Part shown: positions 14,946 to 24,095 of the stretch, one piece after another
Position numbering within the stretch: the stretch's first letter is position 1
How the letters are laid out: every line of letters begins with the position of its first letter
Origin: Archaeoglobaceae archaeon
Lineage (GTDB): Archaea > Halobacteriota > Archaeoglobi > Archaeoglobales > Archaeoglobaceae
Assembly (NCBI GenBank): GCA_026988525.1
Contig: JALSLC010000022.1
Coordinates: forward strand, 1 to 48,371
Direction: 5' to 3'
DNA: 48,371 nucleotides
Program-made: the position numbers and the translations under genes
Notes under the pieces: generated by a model
Databases searched by the model: none
Told to the model about the DNA's origin: nothing
What the model saw: the letters and a program-made list of their open reading frames with translations, nothing else

Positions 14946-17523
14946 AATCATACCCCCCTTTTAACGTTTTCATAACCTTTTCGTGCAATTCCATTAGAAC
15001 TTTTTTCTTATCCTCCATTAACACTGCATCTTCATCACCCATTATGTATATGTTGTAAGAGAACGGGCTCGGACTTGATATGTCCTTAATAACGACTTTT
15101 CTTTTACCACTTTCTATACTGCGTAAAAAATCTATCGCTTCATCAATGTGCATACTATCTTCAATTATCTCTCTATAAGTTTCTTTTAATACTGGAAAAT
15201 CCGGTATATTTTTAACGACTTTCAACAAAGTTTCAGCACTTAACTGTTGCCTCCATACGCTTTTTTCTCGCCCCATGTACCTCCTAAGAACCATAAAACT
15301 TCTAACTGCAACATGCCTAAATCTTCTCTTTAATATTTCAGTTCTCTCTAACGCTTTTTTCAAATCCTCCTCAAAGTTTTTTGAAGAGAACAAATCAAGT
15401 ATCTCCTTATCATTGAGATCTGCCTTTATTATAAATCCATTGTCATTAAAAGCCATTTTTATATTTTTACCTGTAATTTTTCCAGCTCTATACGCAAAAA
15501 CTCTTGCTATTGCATTGTTAGCTCTTCTACCAACTAAGGTGTGAAAGACAAGAACAACTTCATCATCTAAGAATCTTTCTACTACTACTTTCTCAAATGT
15601 TGGAATTTCAGAGAACATTTTTTGCAATTCAAAGTATTTTACTATTGCTTCAGCCGTTTTAAAATCTATACCATAATTTTCGGATAGATTTACAACTACA
15701 GCTTTTTTGTCCCCATCAATAATAGAACTAACATAACTCCTGAAAATCTGAATTCTATTAGCCAAATCATAGCTTAAAGGCAGTTGTTCAGAAAACCAAC
15801 TCGGCACAGTTACTTTTTCTCCTTCCACCTCTTCAACTATGAGTTGAGTGCCCTTGGACTTCAAAAATTTAAAAGTTCTACCTGCAAGAACAAATACATC
15901 TCCACTAACCAATCTCTCAGCAAACTCCTCCTCAACTTTACCAACAAATTTTCCATCTTTTGTAAAAACTTTAACTGAAACTTCATCTGGGATCGTTCCT
16001 ACGTTCATGTAGTATATTGGTCTAATCATTTTACCTCTCTTTCCAAATTCTCCTGAATTCAACCAAATTTTTCCATAAACATTTTTATCCTCTAAAATTG
16101 TATATTCACCAGCAAGATACTTTAAAACACTCAAGAATTCATTCATACTCAAATCTTTGTAAGGATAAGCCCTTTTTATTAGTCTAAAAGCTTCTTCAAC
16201 TTTCCATTTTCGTTCTATTGCCATTCCAACTATATGCTGGCAAAGTACATCAAGAGGTTTCTTGGGTATCCTTATTCTATCAAGTCTCTTTTCCATAGCC
16301 TCCTTAGCAAGAACTGTACATTCAACAAGGTCGTCCTGATCAACAACAACTATTCTGCCAACACTAACTTCATGCAACTTATGACCACTTCTACCTATCC
16401 TCTGCAAAGCTCTATTAATACTCTTAGGAGAGCCAATTAATATTACGAGATCTATATATCCAATATCAATACCCAATTCAAGACTTGTAGAACTAACAAC
16501 GCATTTCAACTTTCCAGATTTTAGTTCTTCCTCTACCTCAAGTCTAACTTCTCTCGAAAGGGATGAGTGATGAGCTTTAATGTAATCTTTCCATTCTTTT
16601 AATCTTTTTCTAAGCTGATAAACTACTCTTTCTGTTGCACTTCTAGTATTTGTAAATATTAAAGTTGTTTTAGCTGATTTAACCATTTTAGCGATTTCCT
16701 CGTATAGTTTTTCACTCACGTTTTCTTGGAATGTAAAGAAATCTTTAACTGGTGATACGACTTTGATATCAATTGGTTTTTCAAACGTAACATCTACAGC
16801 AACGCACTTTCTTGGATTTCCATTATCATCAAATCCCGAAAGAAACTTAGCTACTTCATCGAGAGGGGAAATGGTGGCGGATAGACCAATTCTAATCATT
16901 CTATCTTTTTGCAAGTTTTCAAGTCTTTCCATGGAAATTGTTAAGTGCGAACCTCTCTTGTTTTCTGCAAGAGCGTGCACTTCATCTACTATTAGATAAT
17001 CTACTCTCCTCAATTTTTCAGAAAACTTCGGACTCGATAAAACTATTGCAAGTGTTTCTGGAGTCGTTATCAAAATATGAGGTGGTTTTCTAAGCTGTTT
17101 GCTTCTCTCTTTTGAATCTGTATCTCCCGTTCTTACACCAATTCTTATCTCTTGCAATTTTATTCCTTTTTTCTCAGCAATTTCGTAGATTTCCCTTAAA
17201 GGCTCCATTAAATTTCTTTTTATATCATTATTCAAAGCTCTAAGTGGAGAAACGTAAACTACGTAAATTCTGTCTTCAAGCAATCCTTTTTCCGCAAGAG
17301 AGACAAGATTGCTTATAGCCGTTAAAAAAGCTGCTAAGGTTTTACCACTACCTGTAGGAGAAGAAATTAAAACATTGTTACCTTTGCTAATTTCTCTGAT
17401 TGCAAACTTTTGAGGGGGGCTGAGCTCTTTAAATTTAGATAGAAACCACTCAGATACAAGAGGATGAAGAATTTTCAGCTCTGCACAAGGCTGTGTAACT
17501 TCCTTCCTGCAAGACATGTCCAT
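14917..17523 (-). CDS. Lhr-type superfamily 2 DNA helicase
   Basis: An 868-residue Lhr core helicase. Motif [10 protein letters not shown] (about residue 55), motif II DEVH (about 180), GLSATIS, and motif [10 protein letters not shown] are all present, followed by the winged-helix and Lhr core C-terminal regions. Lhr enzymes unwind DNA and DNA:RNA hybrids in repair. The N terminus is uncertain: the ATG at 17521-17523 lies 74 bases inside the PEBP gene, while the recognisable Lhr sequence starts near [10 protein letters not shown] (about residue 19). It ends in TGA inside rtcB. Confidence 0.9.
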   Translation of the reverse strand: MDMSCRKEVTQPCAELKILHPLVSEWFLSKFKELSPPQKFAIREISKGNNVLISSPTGSGKTLAAFLTAISNLVSLAEKGLLEDRIYVVYVSPLRALNNDIKRNLMEPLREIYEIAEKKGIKLQEIRIGVRTGDTDSKERSKQLRKPPHILITTPETLAIVLSSPKFSEKLRRVDYLIVDEVHALAENKRGSHLTISMERLENLQKDRMIRIGLSATISPLDEVAKFLSGFDDNGNPRKCVAVDVTFEKPIDIKVVSPVKDFFTFQENVSEKLYEEIAKMVKSAKTTLIFTNTRSATERVVYQLRKRLKEWKDYIKAHHSSLSREVRLEVEEELKSGKLKCVVSSTSLELGIDIGYIDLVILIGSPKSINRALQRIGRSGHKLHEVSVGRIVVVDQDDLVECTVLAKEAMEKRLDRIRIPKKPLDVLCQHIVGMAIERKWKVEEAFRLIKRAYPYKDLSMNEFLSVLKYLAGEYTILEDKNVYGKIWLNSGEFGKRGKMIRPIYYMNVGTIPDEVSVKVFTKDGKFVGKVEEEFAERLVSGDVFVLAGRTFKFLKSKGTQLIVEEVEGEKVTVPSWFSEQLPLSYDLANRIQIFRSYVSSIIDGDKKAVVVNLSENYGIDFKTAEAIVKYFELQKMFSEIPTFEKVVVERFLDDEVVLVFHTLVGRRANNAIARVFAYRAGKITGKNIKMAFNDNGFIIKADLNDKEILDLFSSKNFEEDLKKALERTEILKRRFRHVAVRSFMVLRRYMGREKSVWRQQLSAETLLKVVKNIPDFPVLKETYREIIEDSMHIDEAIDFLRSIESGKRKVVIKDISSPSPFSYNIYIMGDEDAVLMEDKKKVLMELHEKVMKTLKGGYDYGGFIEENY

Positions 17524-18031
17524 TCATAGCTTTGTAAACTGAATTTAAACTACTACCCGGCTTCAAGTTCAACCAGCAATCGAGAGCATACACCTTAATT
17601 ACATATCTATGAACGCCAGATGGCGGACAAGGGCCTCCATAACCTACGAATCCAAAGTTATTTACACCTTGAATTAGATTAATTGGTTTTCTAACTATTC
17701 CTTTCTTCGGTATGCCAGGAGGTATGTAACTCACATTAGCCGGTATATTCCAAGCAACCCAATGAACAAATATACCTTTTGGTGCATCCAAATCAATCAT
17801 TATTAAAACTAAACTCTTAGCTTTGCCACTTACACCTTCAATTTTAACTGGAGGGGATATGTTTTCACCCATACAAGTGTATTTTTTTGGAAAATACTTA
17901 AAAGGTAAGCTAACTTTAAGTTTTTCAACCTTGGTGTTGTTACCAACGTTATTTCCCAAGCAACAACAAAGTAGGCAACACAACAACACTATTAGTAAAT
18001 ACTTACGATTCATGTTTCTTTTACTTCTCAT
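17450..18031 (-). CDS. PEBP (YbhB/YbcL) family lipoprotein
   Basis: A 193-residue phosphatidylethanolamine-binding-like protein with a signal peptide rich in Leu and Cys (LLCCLLCCCLG), suggesting lipid anchoring. Family signatures are MIDLDAPKG, VHWVAWNIP and GPCPPSGVHRYVIKVYALD. An inner ATG (18013) gives a more typical signal peptide. The C terminus after GHVLQEG departs from the family's usual glycine-tyrosine ending and runs antiphase over the lhr start for 74 bases, so the end may be altered. The ligand is unknown. Confidence 0.85.
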   Translation of the reverse strand: MRSKRNMNRKYLLIVLLCCLLCCCLGNNVGNNTKVEKLKVSLPFKYFPKKYTCMGENISPPVKIEGVSGKAKSLVLIMIDLDAPKGIFVHWVAWNIPANVSYIPPGIPKKGIVRKPINLIQGVNNFGFVGYGGPCPPSGVHRYVIKVYALDCWLNLKPGSSLNSVYKAMNGHVLQEGSYTALCRAENSSSSCI

Positions 18032-18172
18032 AGTTAAATTACATTGTTGGTTAAGATCCTAATTAAGGTTTTTAGTTAACTCCTAAAAGGTTTAGCTGGT
18101 GACTAAAATTTTTATAGATGTACTAAATAATTCGAAAACTCTTTTAAACTAAACAAGCAATTATTGAGGTTA
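18032..18172. promoter_or_regulatory. Divergent intergenic region with short repeats
   Basis: This gap lies between the PEBP gene (leftward) and the FilR1-like regulator (rightward). It contains GGTTAAGATCCTAATTAAGG and TAGTTAACTCCTAAAAGG-type half-repeats near 18050-18090, and GAGGT directly before the regulator ATG. It may be the regulator's own operator; no clear single TATA box could be fixed. Confidence 0.35.
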
Positions 18173-18886
18173 ATGAGTACTGAGATAGAGAAAATAATTA
18201 GCATTTTGTCTAACGGTAAATTCGAAATACTAAAAACACTTCTTGAAAGTCCAAAAACACACAGTGAACTTTGCAAACAACTCAATATTTCACCACCCAC
18301 AATTTCGAGGAGTATGAGAAATTTCTGTGAGTGTGAATTAGTAGAAAAAAATGGAAATCAATACAACTTAACAGGTTTTGGATACTACTTAACAGAGTAC
18401 TTACTTAGTTTTGAAGAGTTAACAAAGCATTGTAGTTTTATTAAGTTTTCCCTGAGTTTTTCGAGAGTAATTCCTGTTGAATTAAAATCGGGAATATTAA
18501 GACTTAAAACGGCTGAAAGAATTGAATCTTCCGAAAGAGTGTTAAAAATACTACTCAACAATGTTGAATGTATGAAATACGGATTATTTATTTTAAAAGT
18601 AAATTTAAAGGATTTAATAAATGAAATATGTACAAAATGTGAATCTGGTGCAAAAGCAAAAATTATAGTACCAAAATCTATTGGTAAGTGTATAAATTCT
18701 AAAAATTTGGAAGTTAAAGTTATAGATAATCTACCACTTCAGCTCGCAGTTATAGATTATAAAATGGCTCTCATACATATAGTGCCGGATAAAACTTTTA
18801 GTTCAGTATACTATTTATGTAAAGATAAAAAATGCATAAAATGGATAGAATGCCTGTTTGATCATTTTTGGGATCTTTCGACGTAG
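18173..18886 (+). CDS. FilR1-like winged-helix transcriptional regulator
   Basis: A 237-residue regulator. An N-terminal ArsR-like winged helix (about residues 5-75, with SELCKQLNISPPTISRSM as the helix-turn-helix) is followed by a domain resembling the FilR1/DUF1724 middle domain found in archaeal regulators of energy metabolism. The C-terminal segment ending in WIECLFDHFW fits that family. I start at ATG 18173 (GAGGT just upstream); a TTG at 18164 is possible. The 3' end overlaps the convergent fumarase gene by 25 bases. It ends in TAG. Confidence 0.8.
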   Translation: MSTEIEKIISILSNGKFEILKTLLESPKTHSELCKQLNISPPTISRSMRNFCECELVEKNGNQYNLTGFGYYLTEYLLSFEELTKHCSFIKFSLSFSRVIPVELKSGILRLKTAERIESSERVLKILLNNVECMKYGLFILKVNLKDLINEICTKCESGAKAKIIVPKSIGKCINSKNLEVKVIDNLPLQLAVIDYKMALIHIVPDKTFSSVYYLCKDKKCIKWIECLFDHFWDLST

Positions 18887-19404
18887 AGATTTCTACCTTT
18901 TTTATCTATTGCTACAATGCAAGGTCCAAAGTTCTCAACTCTAAAAACGTAAACTGCCTCAGCCATACCAAGATCACTCCAATATATTTTTTTTATTTCC
19001 TTTATACATTCAGCTGCAAGAGCTCCGGCTCCTCCCGGAAAAGACAAGTAATATCCCCTACCTTCAAGCTTTTTAACAACTCCTTCATTCATACCGCCTT
19101 TTCCAATTATGATGGGGCATTTACTAAATTCTAAAATTAGAGGTGCGTACTCGTTCATTCTTGCAGAAGTTGTTGGACCAGCTGATACAACTTTACTATT
19201 TTTTATTAGTGGACCGCAATGATATATTGGTAAATGAAAAAGTTCGGTAGGTACTTCCTCAATTTTGTTTTCTTTTATTAGTTTTACAGCTCTTAAATGT
19301 GCTTTATCTCTCGCAGTAACAATATCTCCACTTAAATAAACAATATCACCAGCATTTAAATCATACCCAAAAATTTTTTCTATATTTAATTTTAATTTTT
19401 TCAT
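18862..19404 (-). CDS. Class I fumarase beta subunit
   Basis: A 180-residue C-terminal-domain subunit of iron-sulfur fumarate hydratase. Signatures are LSGDIVTARDKAH, GPTTSARMNEYAP, IGKGGM and FPGGAGALAA. With the alpha subunit it interconverts fumarate and malate. I chose ATG 19402-19404, with GGGGTGAT upstream, over the TTG at 19410. It lies directly after the alpha gene and is surely cotranscribed. Confidence 0.93.
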   Translation of the reverse strand: MKKLKLNIEKIFGYDLNAGDIVYLSGDIVTARDKAHLRAVKLIKENKIEEVPTELFHLPIYHCGPLIKNSKVVSAGPTTSARMNEYAPLILEFSKCPIIIGKGGMNEGVVKKLEGRGYYLSFPGGAGALAAECIKEIKKIYWSDLGMAEAVYVFRVENFGPCIVAIDKKGRNLYVERSQK

Positions 19405-19410
19405 AACCAA

Positions 19411-20232
19411 TCACCCCAAAATTGTGGATGCTCTCCTATTTGCCCAACATTGAACATTAATTGCTAAAGGTAAAGAGGCAGTATGACAATGTGCAGTTTC
19501 AACAAGAACTGATAGAGCTGTAGTTTTTCCTCCAAGACCCATAGGCCCTATGTTAAGAGAATTTAACATATCAAGTATCTTTCTTTCAAAATCGTTCATA
19601 TACCTAACATCTCTTAGTAACGCCTTTTTTGATAAAACTGCACATTCATCAAAAGTACCTCCTATACCAACTCCAACAAAAACAGGTGGACAGGGTTTTC
19701 CACCTGCATTTCTTATCACTTCTACAACGTACTCAGGTATTTTTTCAACTTCACCCGGAAGCAACATCATTAACTTAGACACATTTTCACTCCCTGCTCC
19801 TTTTGGCATTACTGTAACTTTTATTTCATCACCTTCAACAACACTCGTATGTACAACAGGTACATATATTCCGGTGTTATCCCCAGAATTAACTCTTGTA
19901 ATAGGATGAACGGCATTGGGTCTAAGTGGAACTTCTTTCGTTGCAATACGGGTCGCCTCTCTAATCGCATCATAAATATCAAAATTATACTTTGCATCAA
20001 TCCCAACATCCAAGAAAAATACGAGAATTCCTGTATCTTGGCAAATAGGTATTCTCCTCTCTAATGCGACTTCAACATTTTTTATAATTGTTTGAAGTAC
20101 AACCTTTGCAATTTCATATTCCTCTTCTTTCTCCGCTTTTTTTATAACCTCTAAAACATCTTTACTTAATTCAGTTTCAGCTTTCATTATCAAATCCACA
20201 AGAGTGTTTACGAATTCATTTCTCGATACCAT
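19411..20232 (-). CDS. Class I fumarase alpha subunit
   Basis: A 273-residue N-terminal-domain subunit with the cluster cysteines in PICQDTGI, CPPVFVGVGIGGT and the C-terminal LPLAINVQCWANRRA, plus NIGPMGLGGKTTAL. These bind the [4Fe-4S] cluster of the hydro-lyase. Archaea commonly split the bacterial single-chain enzyme into alpha and beta, as here. Tartrate dehydratase (TtdA) is a close relative, but fumarase is the likelier role. Confidence 0.93.
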   Translation of the reverse strand: MVSRNEFVNTLVDLIMKAETELSKDVLEVIKKAEKEEEYEIAKVVLQTIIKNVEVALERRIPICQDTGILVFFLDVGIDAKYNFDIYDAIREATRIATKEVPLRPNAVHPITRVNSGDNTGIYVPVVHTSVVEGDEIKVTVMPKGAGSENVSKLMMLLPGEVEKIPEYVVEVIRNAGGKPCPPVFVGVGIGGTFDECAVLSKKALLRDVRYMNDFERKILDMLNSLNIGPMGLGGKTTALSVLVETAHCHTASLPLAINVQCWANRRASTILG

Positions 20233-20319
20233 GGTTAAACTACAATCATTTTACTAATTAGCTTGTTGTTACAAAAAGGCTAAATATTACGGAGTAGTAA
20301 TTATATTGGAGGTGAGAAT

Positions 20320-20409
20320 TTGGAATATGTAATAAATAGGATTTGGAGCGTTAAAATTGTGAGAATTGGTGATGCAAGAGTCTTAAAAGTTGAAACAAGC
20401 GAGGAATGA
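20320..20409 (+). CDS. 29-residue leader ORF of the glycogen operon
   Basis: A strong ribosome-binding site GGAGGTGA is followed by a TTG start and 29 codons (EYVINRIWSVKIVRIGD at the start, ending ETSEE) to TGA, four bases before the GH57 ATG. The spacing and site argue that it is translated. It is short, has no recognised domain, and may act as a coupling or regulatory peptide or a small structural protein. Confidence 0.5.
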   Translation: MEYVINRIWSVKIVRIGDARVLKVETSEE

Positions 20410-20412
20410 TCT

Positions 20413-21801
20413 ATGATTAGTTTTTCATTTGAAGTACACCAACCTTTTAGGTTGTGCAATTCTAATAAAAAAATTCTTGAAAAAGTTGCAAAAAAGTGTT
20501 ATATTCCTGCAACAAAGATAATCCTTGATAATCTTGACAGAGGTTTTAAATGTTCATTCAGCTTATCAGGACTTTTAGTAGAACAGCTTGAAATGTGGTG
20601 TAAAGAAGCTTTAGAATTATTTCAAGAGTGTGCAAAACATAAAAATTGCGAATTCTTAGCTCAAACGTACTTTCATAGCATATCAAGTTTATTTTCAATA
20701 AAGGAGTTTGAAGAGCAAGTTAAAATGCATAAAAATATGCTGAAAGAAAAATTTGGAGTTAAACCCGAGGTTTTCGAGAATACTGAATTGATTTTTAATA
20801 AAGATGTAGCAAGTTCAGCACATAGAATGGGATTTAAAGCTATTTACGCCGAAGGTTGTAATGCTCTATTAAATGGCAAAAGTCCAAACTTTGTTTATAG
20901 ATGTGGTAAAATAAAAGTTCTTGTTAGAAATTATCAGCTCTCCGATGATATAGCATTTAGATTTTCATGTAAAAGTTGGAATGAATATCCACTAACAGCG
21001 GAAAAATATGCTGAGTGGCTTTCTAAAACTCCGGGGGATTGTATTAACATCTTCATAGATTATGAAACATTTGGTGAACATCATTGGAAAGAATCGGGAA
21101 TTCTTGAATTTTTAAAATATCTGCCTGAAGAGTGTGAAAGTAAAGGAATCAAATTTGCTCTACCGTCTGAAATAGCAAAAATAAAGGATAGAGGAGAATT
21201 AAAATGCGATAAAACCACATCTTGGGCAGATTTAGAGAAAGACATCTCAGCTTGGGCTGGAAACGAGATGCAAAAGTCAGCTATAAGAGCTATAAGAGAT
21301 GCAGAAATTTATGCAATAGATGAAAAAAGTAAAAGAAAGTGGAGAATTTTACAAACAAGTGATCACTTCTATTATATGTCAACAAAAAGTGGCAGTTGTG
21401 GTGAAGTACATTCATACTTCAGCCAAAGTGATCCATATACTGCATTTGAGATATATATGAAAACTTTAAACTCTTTTGAGGAAAATGTATTGTCAAAAAT
21501 GCCGGAAAACAAGAGGAAAAAAATACTAAGAATTCTCAGAACGGTACCACCAGAAAAAGCATTTCATTTCTTTGAGGATGGAAAATATATCTGTTCAGCT
21601 TATTCTTTAAGTGAGTTTGCAGAAAAGTTGAAGGGAATTAGTGGCAAGTGTATAGAAGAACATAAAAAAAGAGGGGATTTTGAGAATTGGATTGCAGAAG
21701 TAGTAGGAGATAAAGAGCTGGCTGAAAAATTATCGAATGTGCACTCTCCCGTAGATGTTGTGTTTGAGAGAGTGTGTGAATTATGGAAACGCTTAAAATA
21801 G
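20413..21801 (+). CDS. GH57 family glycoside hydrolase
   Basis: A 462-residue GH57 enzyme (alpha-amylase/4-alpha-glucanotransferase type). It starts with FSFEVHQPFRL, has the nucleophile region VFENTELIF, and the acid/base region FIDYETFGEHHW, both typical of GH57. With the two glycosyltransferases and debranching enzyme it likely handles internal alpha-1,4-glucan. The TAG stop lies inside the next gene's start (18-base overlap), so the genes are translationally coupled. Confidence 0.88.
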   Translation: MISFSFEVHQPFRLCNSNKKILEKVAKKCYIPATKIILDNLDRGFKCSFSLSGLLVEQLEMWCKEALELFQECAKHKNCEFLAQTYFHSISSLFSIKEFEEQVKMHKNMLKEKFGVKPEVFENTELIFNKDVASSAHRMGFKAIYAEGCNALLNGKSPNFVYRCGKIKVLVRNYQLSDDIAFRFSCKSWNEYPLTAEKYAEWLSKTPGDCINIFIDYETFGEHHWKESGILEFLKYLPEECESKGIKFALPSEIAKIKDRGELKCDKTTSWADLEKDISAWAGNEMQKSAIRAIRDAEIYAIDEKSKRKWRILQTSDHFYYMSTKSGSCGEVHSYFSQSDPYTAFEIYMKTLNSFEENVLSKMPENKRKKILRILRTVPPEKAFHFFEDGKYICSAYSLSEFAEKLKGISGKCIEEHKKRGDFENWIAEVVGDKELAEKLSNVHSPVDVVFERVCELWKRLK

Positions 21802-22910
21802 CTTTTTTCTGTTGGGAGAGCATATATACTGAGAGGGTTGGAGGACTTGCAAGAGCTGCCACACATCTTGCTGAAGAATTAGCTAAGAAACATGAAGTTC
21901 ATTTTTTTACGAGGGGCATAGGAGATTTAGAAGTAAATGGTGTAAAATATCACTGCTATTGTCCTCATGGCAGTAATATAGTGGAGTACTGCAAAAACTT
22001 AAGTTTAAAACTTGTAGATGTGTTCAAAGAGTTTGACAATCCAAAGTTCGATATACTACACTTTCACGATTGGCACATGGTTGAAGCACTACACATATTA
22101 AGAGATAAAAATACTGTATTTACATATCATTCAACAGAATATGGTAGAAATGGAAATAAATTTGGTAACTGGTGGGAGTTTAGGGAGATATCTGGAAAAG
22201 AATGGTATGCCGGTTTGATAGCCAAGAAAATAACTACCGTATCAGATACATTAAAAAACGAAGTAATGTGGCTATACAACATTCCAGAATGGAAAATAAG
22301 AGTAGTACCAAATGGAGTACATCCTGAGGAATTTTATACTGATGTTGATGCTGGTCTTGTAAAAAAAGAGTACAGAATACATCCCCTAGCCCCCCTCATA
22401 GTTTTTGCGGGTCGTTTAGTTTATCAAAAAGGTCCAGATTTATTGTTGAGAGCGATACCGGAAGTACTAAAGCATAGATGGGATGCCAAATTTATATTTA
22501 TTGGAGACGGAGATATGAGAAGTTGGCTTGAAGAAAAAGCAAAAAATTTACCAGTGTTATTTACTGGATATATACCAGATAGAGAATTTGTTAGATTATT
22601 AAATTCAGCAGATATAGTAGTAATACCAAGTAGAAATGAGCCGTTTGGATTGATATTGCTTGAAGCTTGGAGTGCTAAGAGGTGTGTTGTAGCCACAGAT
22701 GTAGGAGGTTTATCTGAAAACATAGATAACTTTTACGATGGGATAAAAGTATACCCCACTCCAGAATCTATTGCATGGGGTATAAACTATGTGATAGATG
22801 ATTCTGAAGGAGTAAGGTTGCTGGGGGAAAGAGGTAGAGAAAAAGTAGAACAAAGGTTTAGGTGGAAAGTTATAGCAAAAAAGATGATTGATGTTTACAG
22901 GAGTGTGTAA
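21783..22910 (+). CDS. Glycogen-synthase-like glycosyltransferase
   Basis: A 375-residue GT-B fold transferase. The N terminus has the glycogen-synthase type glycine-rich loop (WESIYTERVGGLARAA) and HFHDWH; the C-terminal half has FAGRLVYQKGPDLL and PSRNEPFGLILLEAW, the retaining E-x7-E region. It probably adds glucose from UDP- or ADP-glucose to alpha-glucan. It sits between GH57 and a second, similar transferase. Confidence 0.82.
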   Translation: METLKIAFFCWESIYTERVGGLARAATHLAEELAKKHEVHFFTRGIGDLEVNGVKYHCYCPHGSNIVEYCKNLSLKLVDVFKEFDNPKFDILHFHDWHMVEALHILRDKNTVFTYHSTEYGRNGNKFGNWWEFREISGKEWYAGLIAKKITTVSDTLKNEVMWLYNIPEWKIRVVPNGVHPEEFYTDVDAGLVKKEYRIHPLAPLIVFAGRLVYQKGPDLLLRAIPEVLKHRWDAKFIFIGDGDMRSWLEEKAKNLPVLFTGYIPDREFVRLLNSADIVVIPSRNEPFGLILLEAWSAKRCVVATDVGGLSENIDNFYDGIKVYPTPESIAWGINYVIDDSEGVRLLGERGREKVEQRFRWKVIAKKMIDVYRSV

Positions 22911-22913
22911 AAA

Positions 22914-24095
22914 TTGAAACTGCACATTTTTGTTGATGAGTTCCCCCCTTTTTTAAGGGGTGGATTGGGAGTATATGCAATGGAAGTATCTAAGAGGTTG
23001 GCAAAGAAAAATGATGTATCAATTTTTACTAAGGGTGCTAAATCTGGACATGAAGTTTTGAATGGAGTAAACGTCTTCAGAGTTAAAGTACCCAAACCAT
23101 CAATTTATTCATCATTTTTACCACCAGATGTAAGAAATTGGGGCGATGGTAGAATTTTTTACGCTGAAACTTTATTTTACAATATTATTTCAGCATACAA
23201 ATCTTCAGAACTTGGAGATGCAGATTTAGTAGTTGCCCACGACTGGTTATCTTTTCCTGCTGGAGGTATTGTCTCAGCTACACTAAGAAAACCTCTCGTA
23301 GTACACTTTCACTCAACCGAATATGGAAGAATGAACAATCCATCTTCTGCTGTTTGTGAAATAGAAAAAGAGGGGATTGAAAATTCCGAATTAATAATAA
23401 CTGTAAGTCAAGCAATGAAAGATGAAATAAAGTTGCATTACGGGGATAATAAAATAGAAGTTGTTTACAATGGAGTAGACACTGAAAAATATAATCCAAA
23501 TAACTTTAAACGCGATGAAATTGAAAAGTTTAAGTCTAAGTTCACAAAAGATGAAAAGATAGTTCTATTTATTGGAAGGTTGACATGGGTAAAAGGAGTT
23601 GATTCTCTAATCAGAGCGATGCCAAAAATAGAGAAATACTGCGGAAAAGTTAAGCTTGTGGTAGTTGGAAAAGGTGAAATGGAGAATTATCTACAGAACT
23701 TAGCCAAAGATGTAGGAGCCAACTGTATCCTTAGGTTTGAGTTTGTGAGTGAGAGAGAAAGAATTCTGCACTACTTATCCTCAGACGTAGTAGTTATACC
23801 CTCAAGGTACGAACCATTTGGAATAGTTTGCTCTGAAGCTATGGCTTGTATGAAACCAGTTGTTGTTGGAGCAAAAGGCACATCTGGTTTAAGAGAGCAA
23901 GTGATCCATGGCAAAACAGGTTTTCACATAGATCCTGACAATCCACATGATATAGCATACTATACTTCTTTAATTTTAAACGACGAGAAAATGAGAGAAG
24001 ATATGGGGAAAGAAGGTAGAAAAAGAGTGTTAGAATTATTTACTTGGGATAAGTGTGCTGAAAAAACTGAAAAAATTTACAAGAGGTTTTTGTAA
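22914..24095 (+). CDS. Second GT-B glycosyltransferase
   Basis: A 393-residue paralogue of the preceding enzyme: FPPFLRGGLGVYAMEVSKRL at the N terminus, VAHDWLSFPAG, FIGRLTWVKGVDSLI, and PSRYEPFGIVCSEAMACMKP. The start is TTG 22914-22916, three bases after the previous stop and with GGAG upstream. The TAA overlaps the ATG of the debranching enzyme (TAATG). Substrate preference versus the first transferase is unknown; two GT4/GT5-like enzymes side by side suggest division of labour in glucan synthesis. Confidence 0.82.
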   Translation: MKLHIFVDEFPPFLRGGLGVYAMEVSKRLAKKNDVSIFTKGAKSGHEVLNGVNVFRVKVPKPSIYSSFLPPDVRNWGDGRIFYAETLFYNIISAYKSSELGDADLVVAHDWLSFPAGGIVSATLRKPLVVHFHSTEYGRMNNPSSAVCEIEKEGIENSELIITVSQAMKDEIKLHYGDNKIEVVYNGVDTEKYNPNNFKRDEIEKFKSKFTKDEKIVLFIGRLTWVKGVDSLIRAMPKIEKYCGKVKLVVVGKGEMENYLQNLAKDVGANCILRFEFVSERERILHYLSSDVVVIPSRYEPFGIVCSEAMACMKPVVVGAKGTSGLREQVIHGKTGFHIDPDNPHDIAYYTSLILNDEKMREDMGKEGRKRVLELFTWDKCAEKTEKIYKRFL

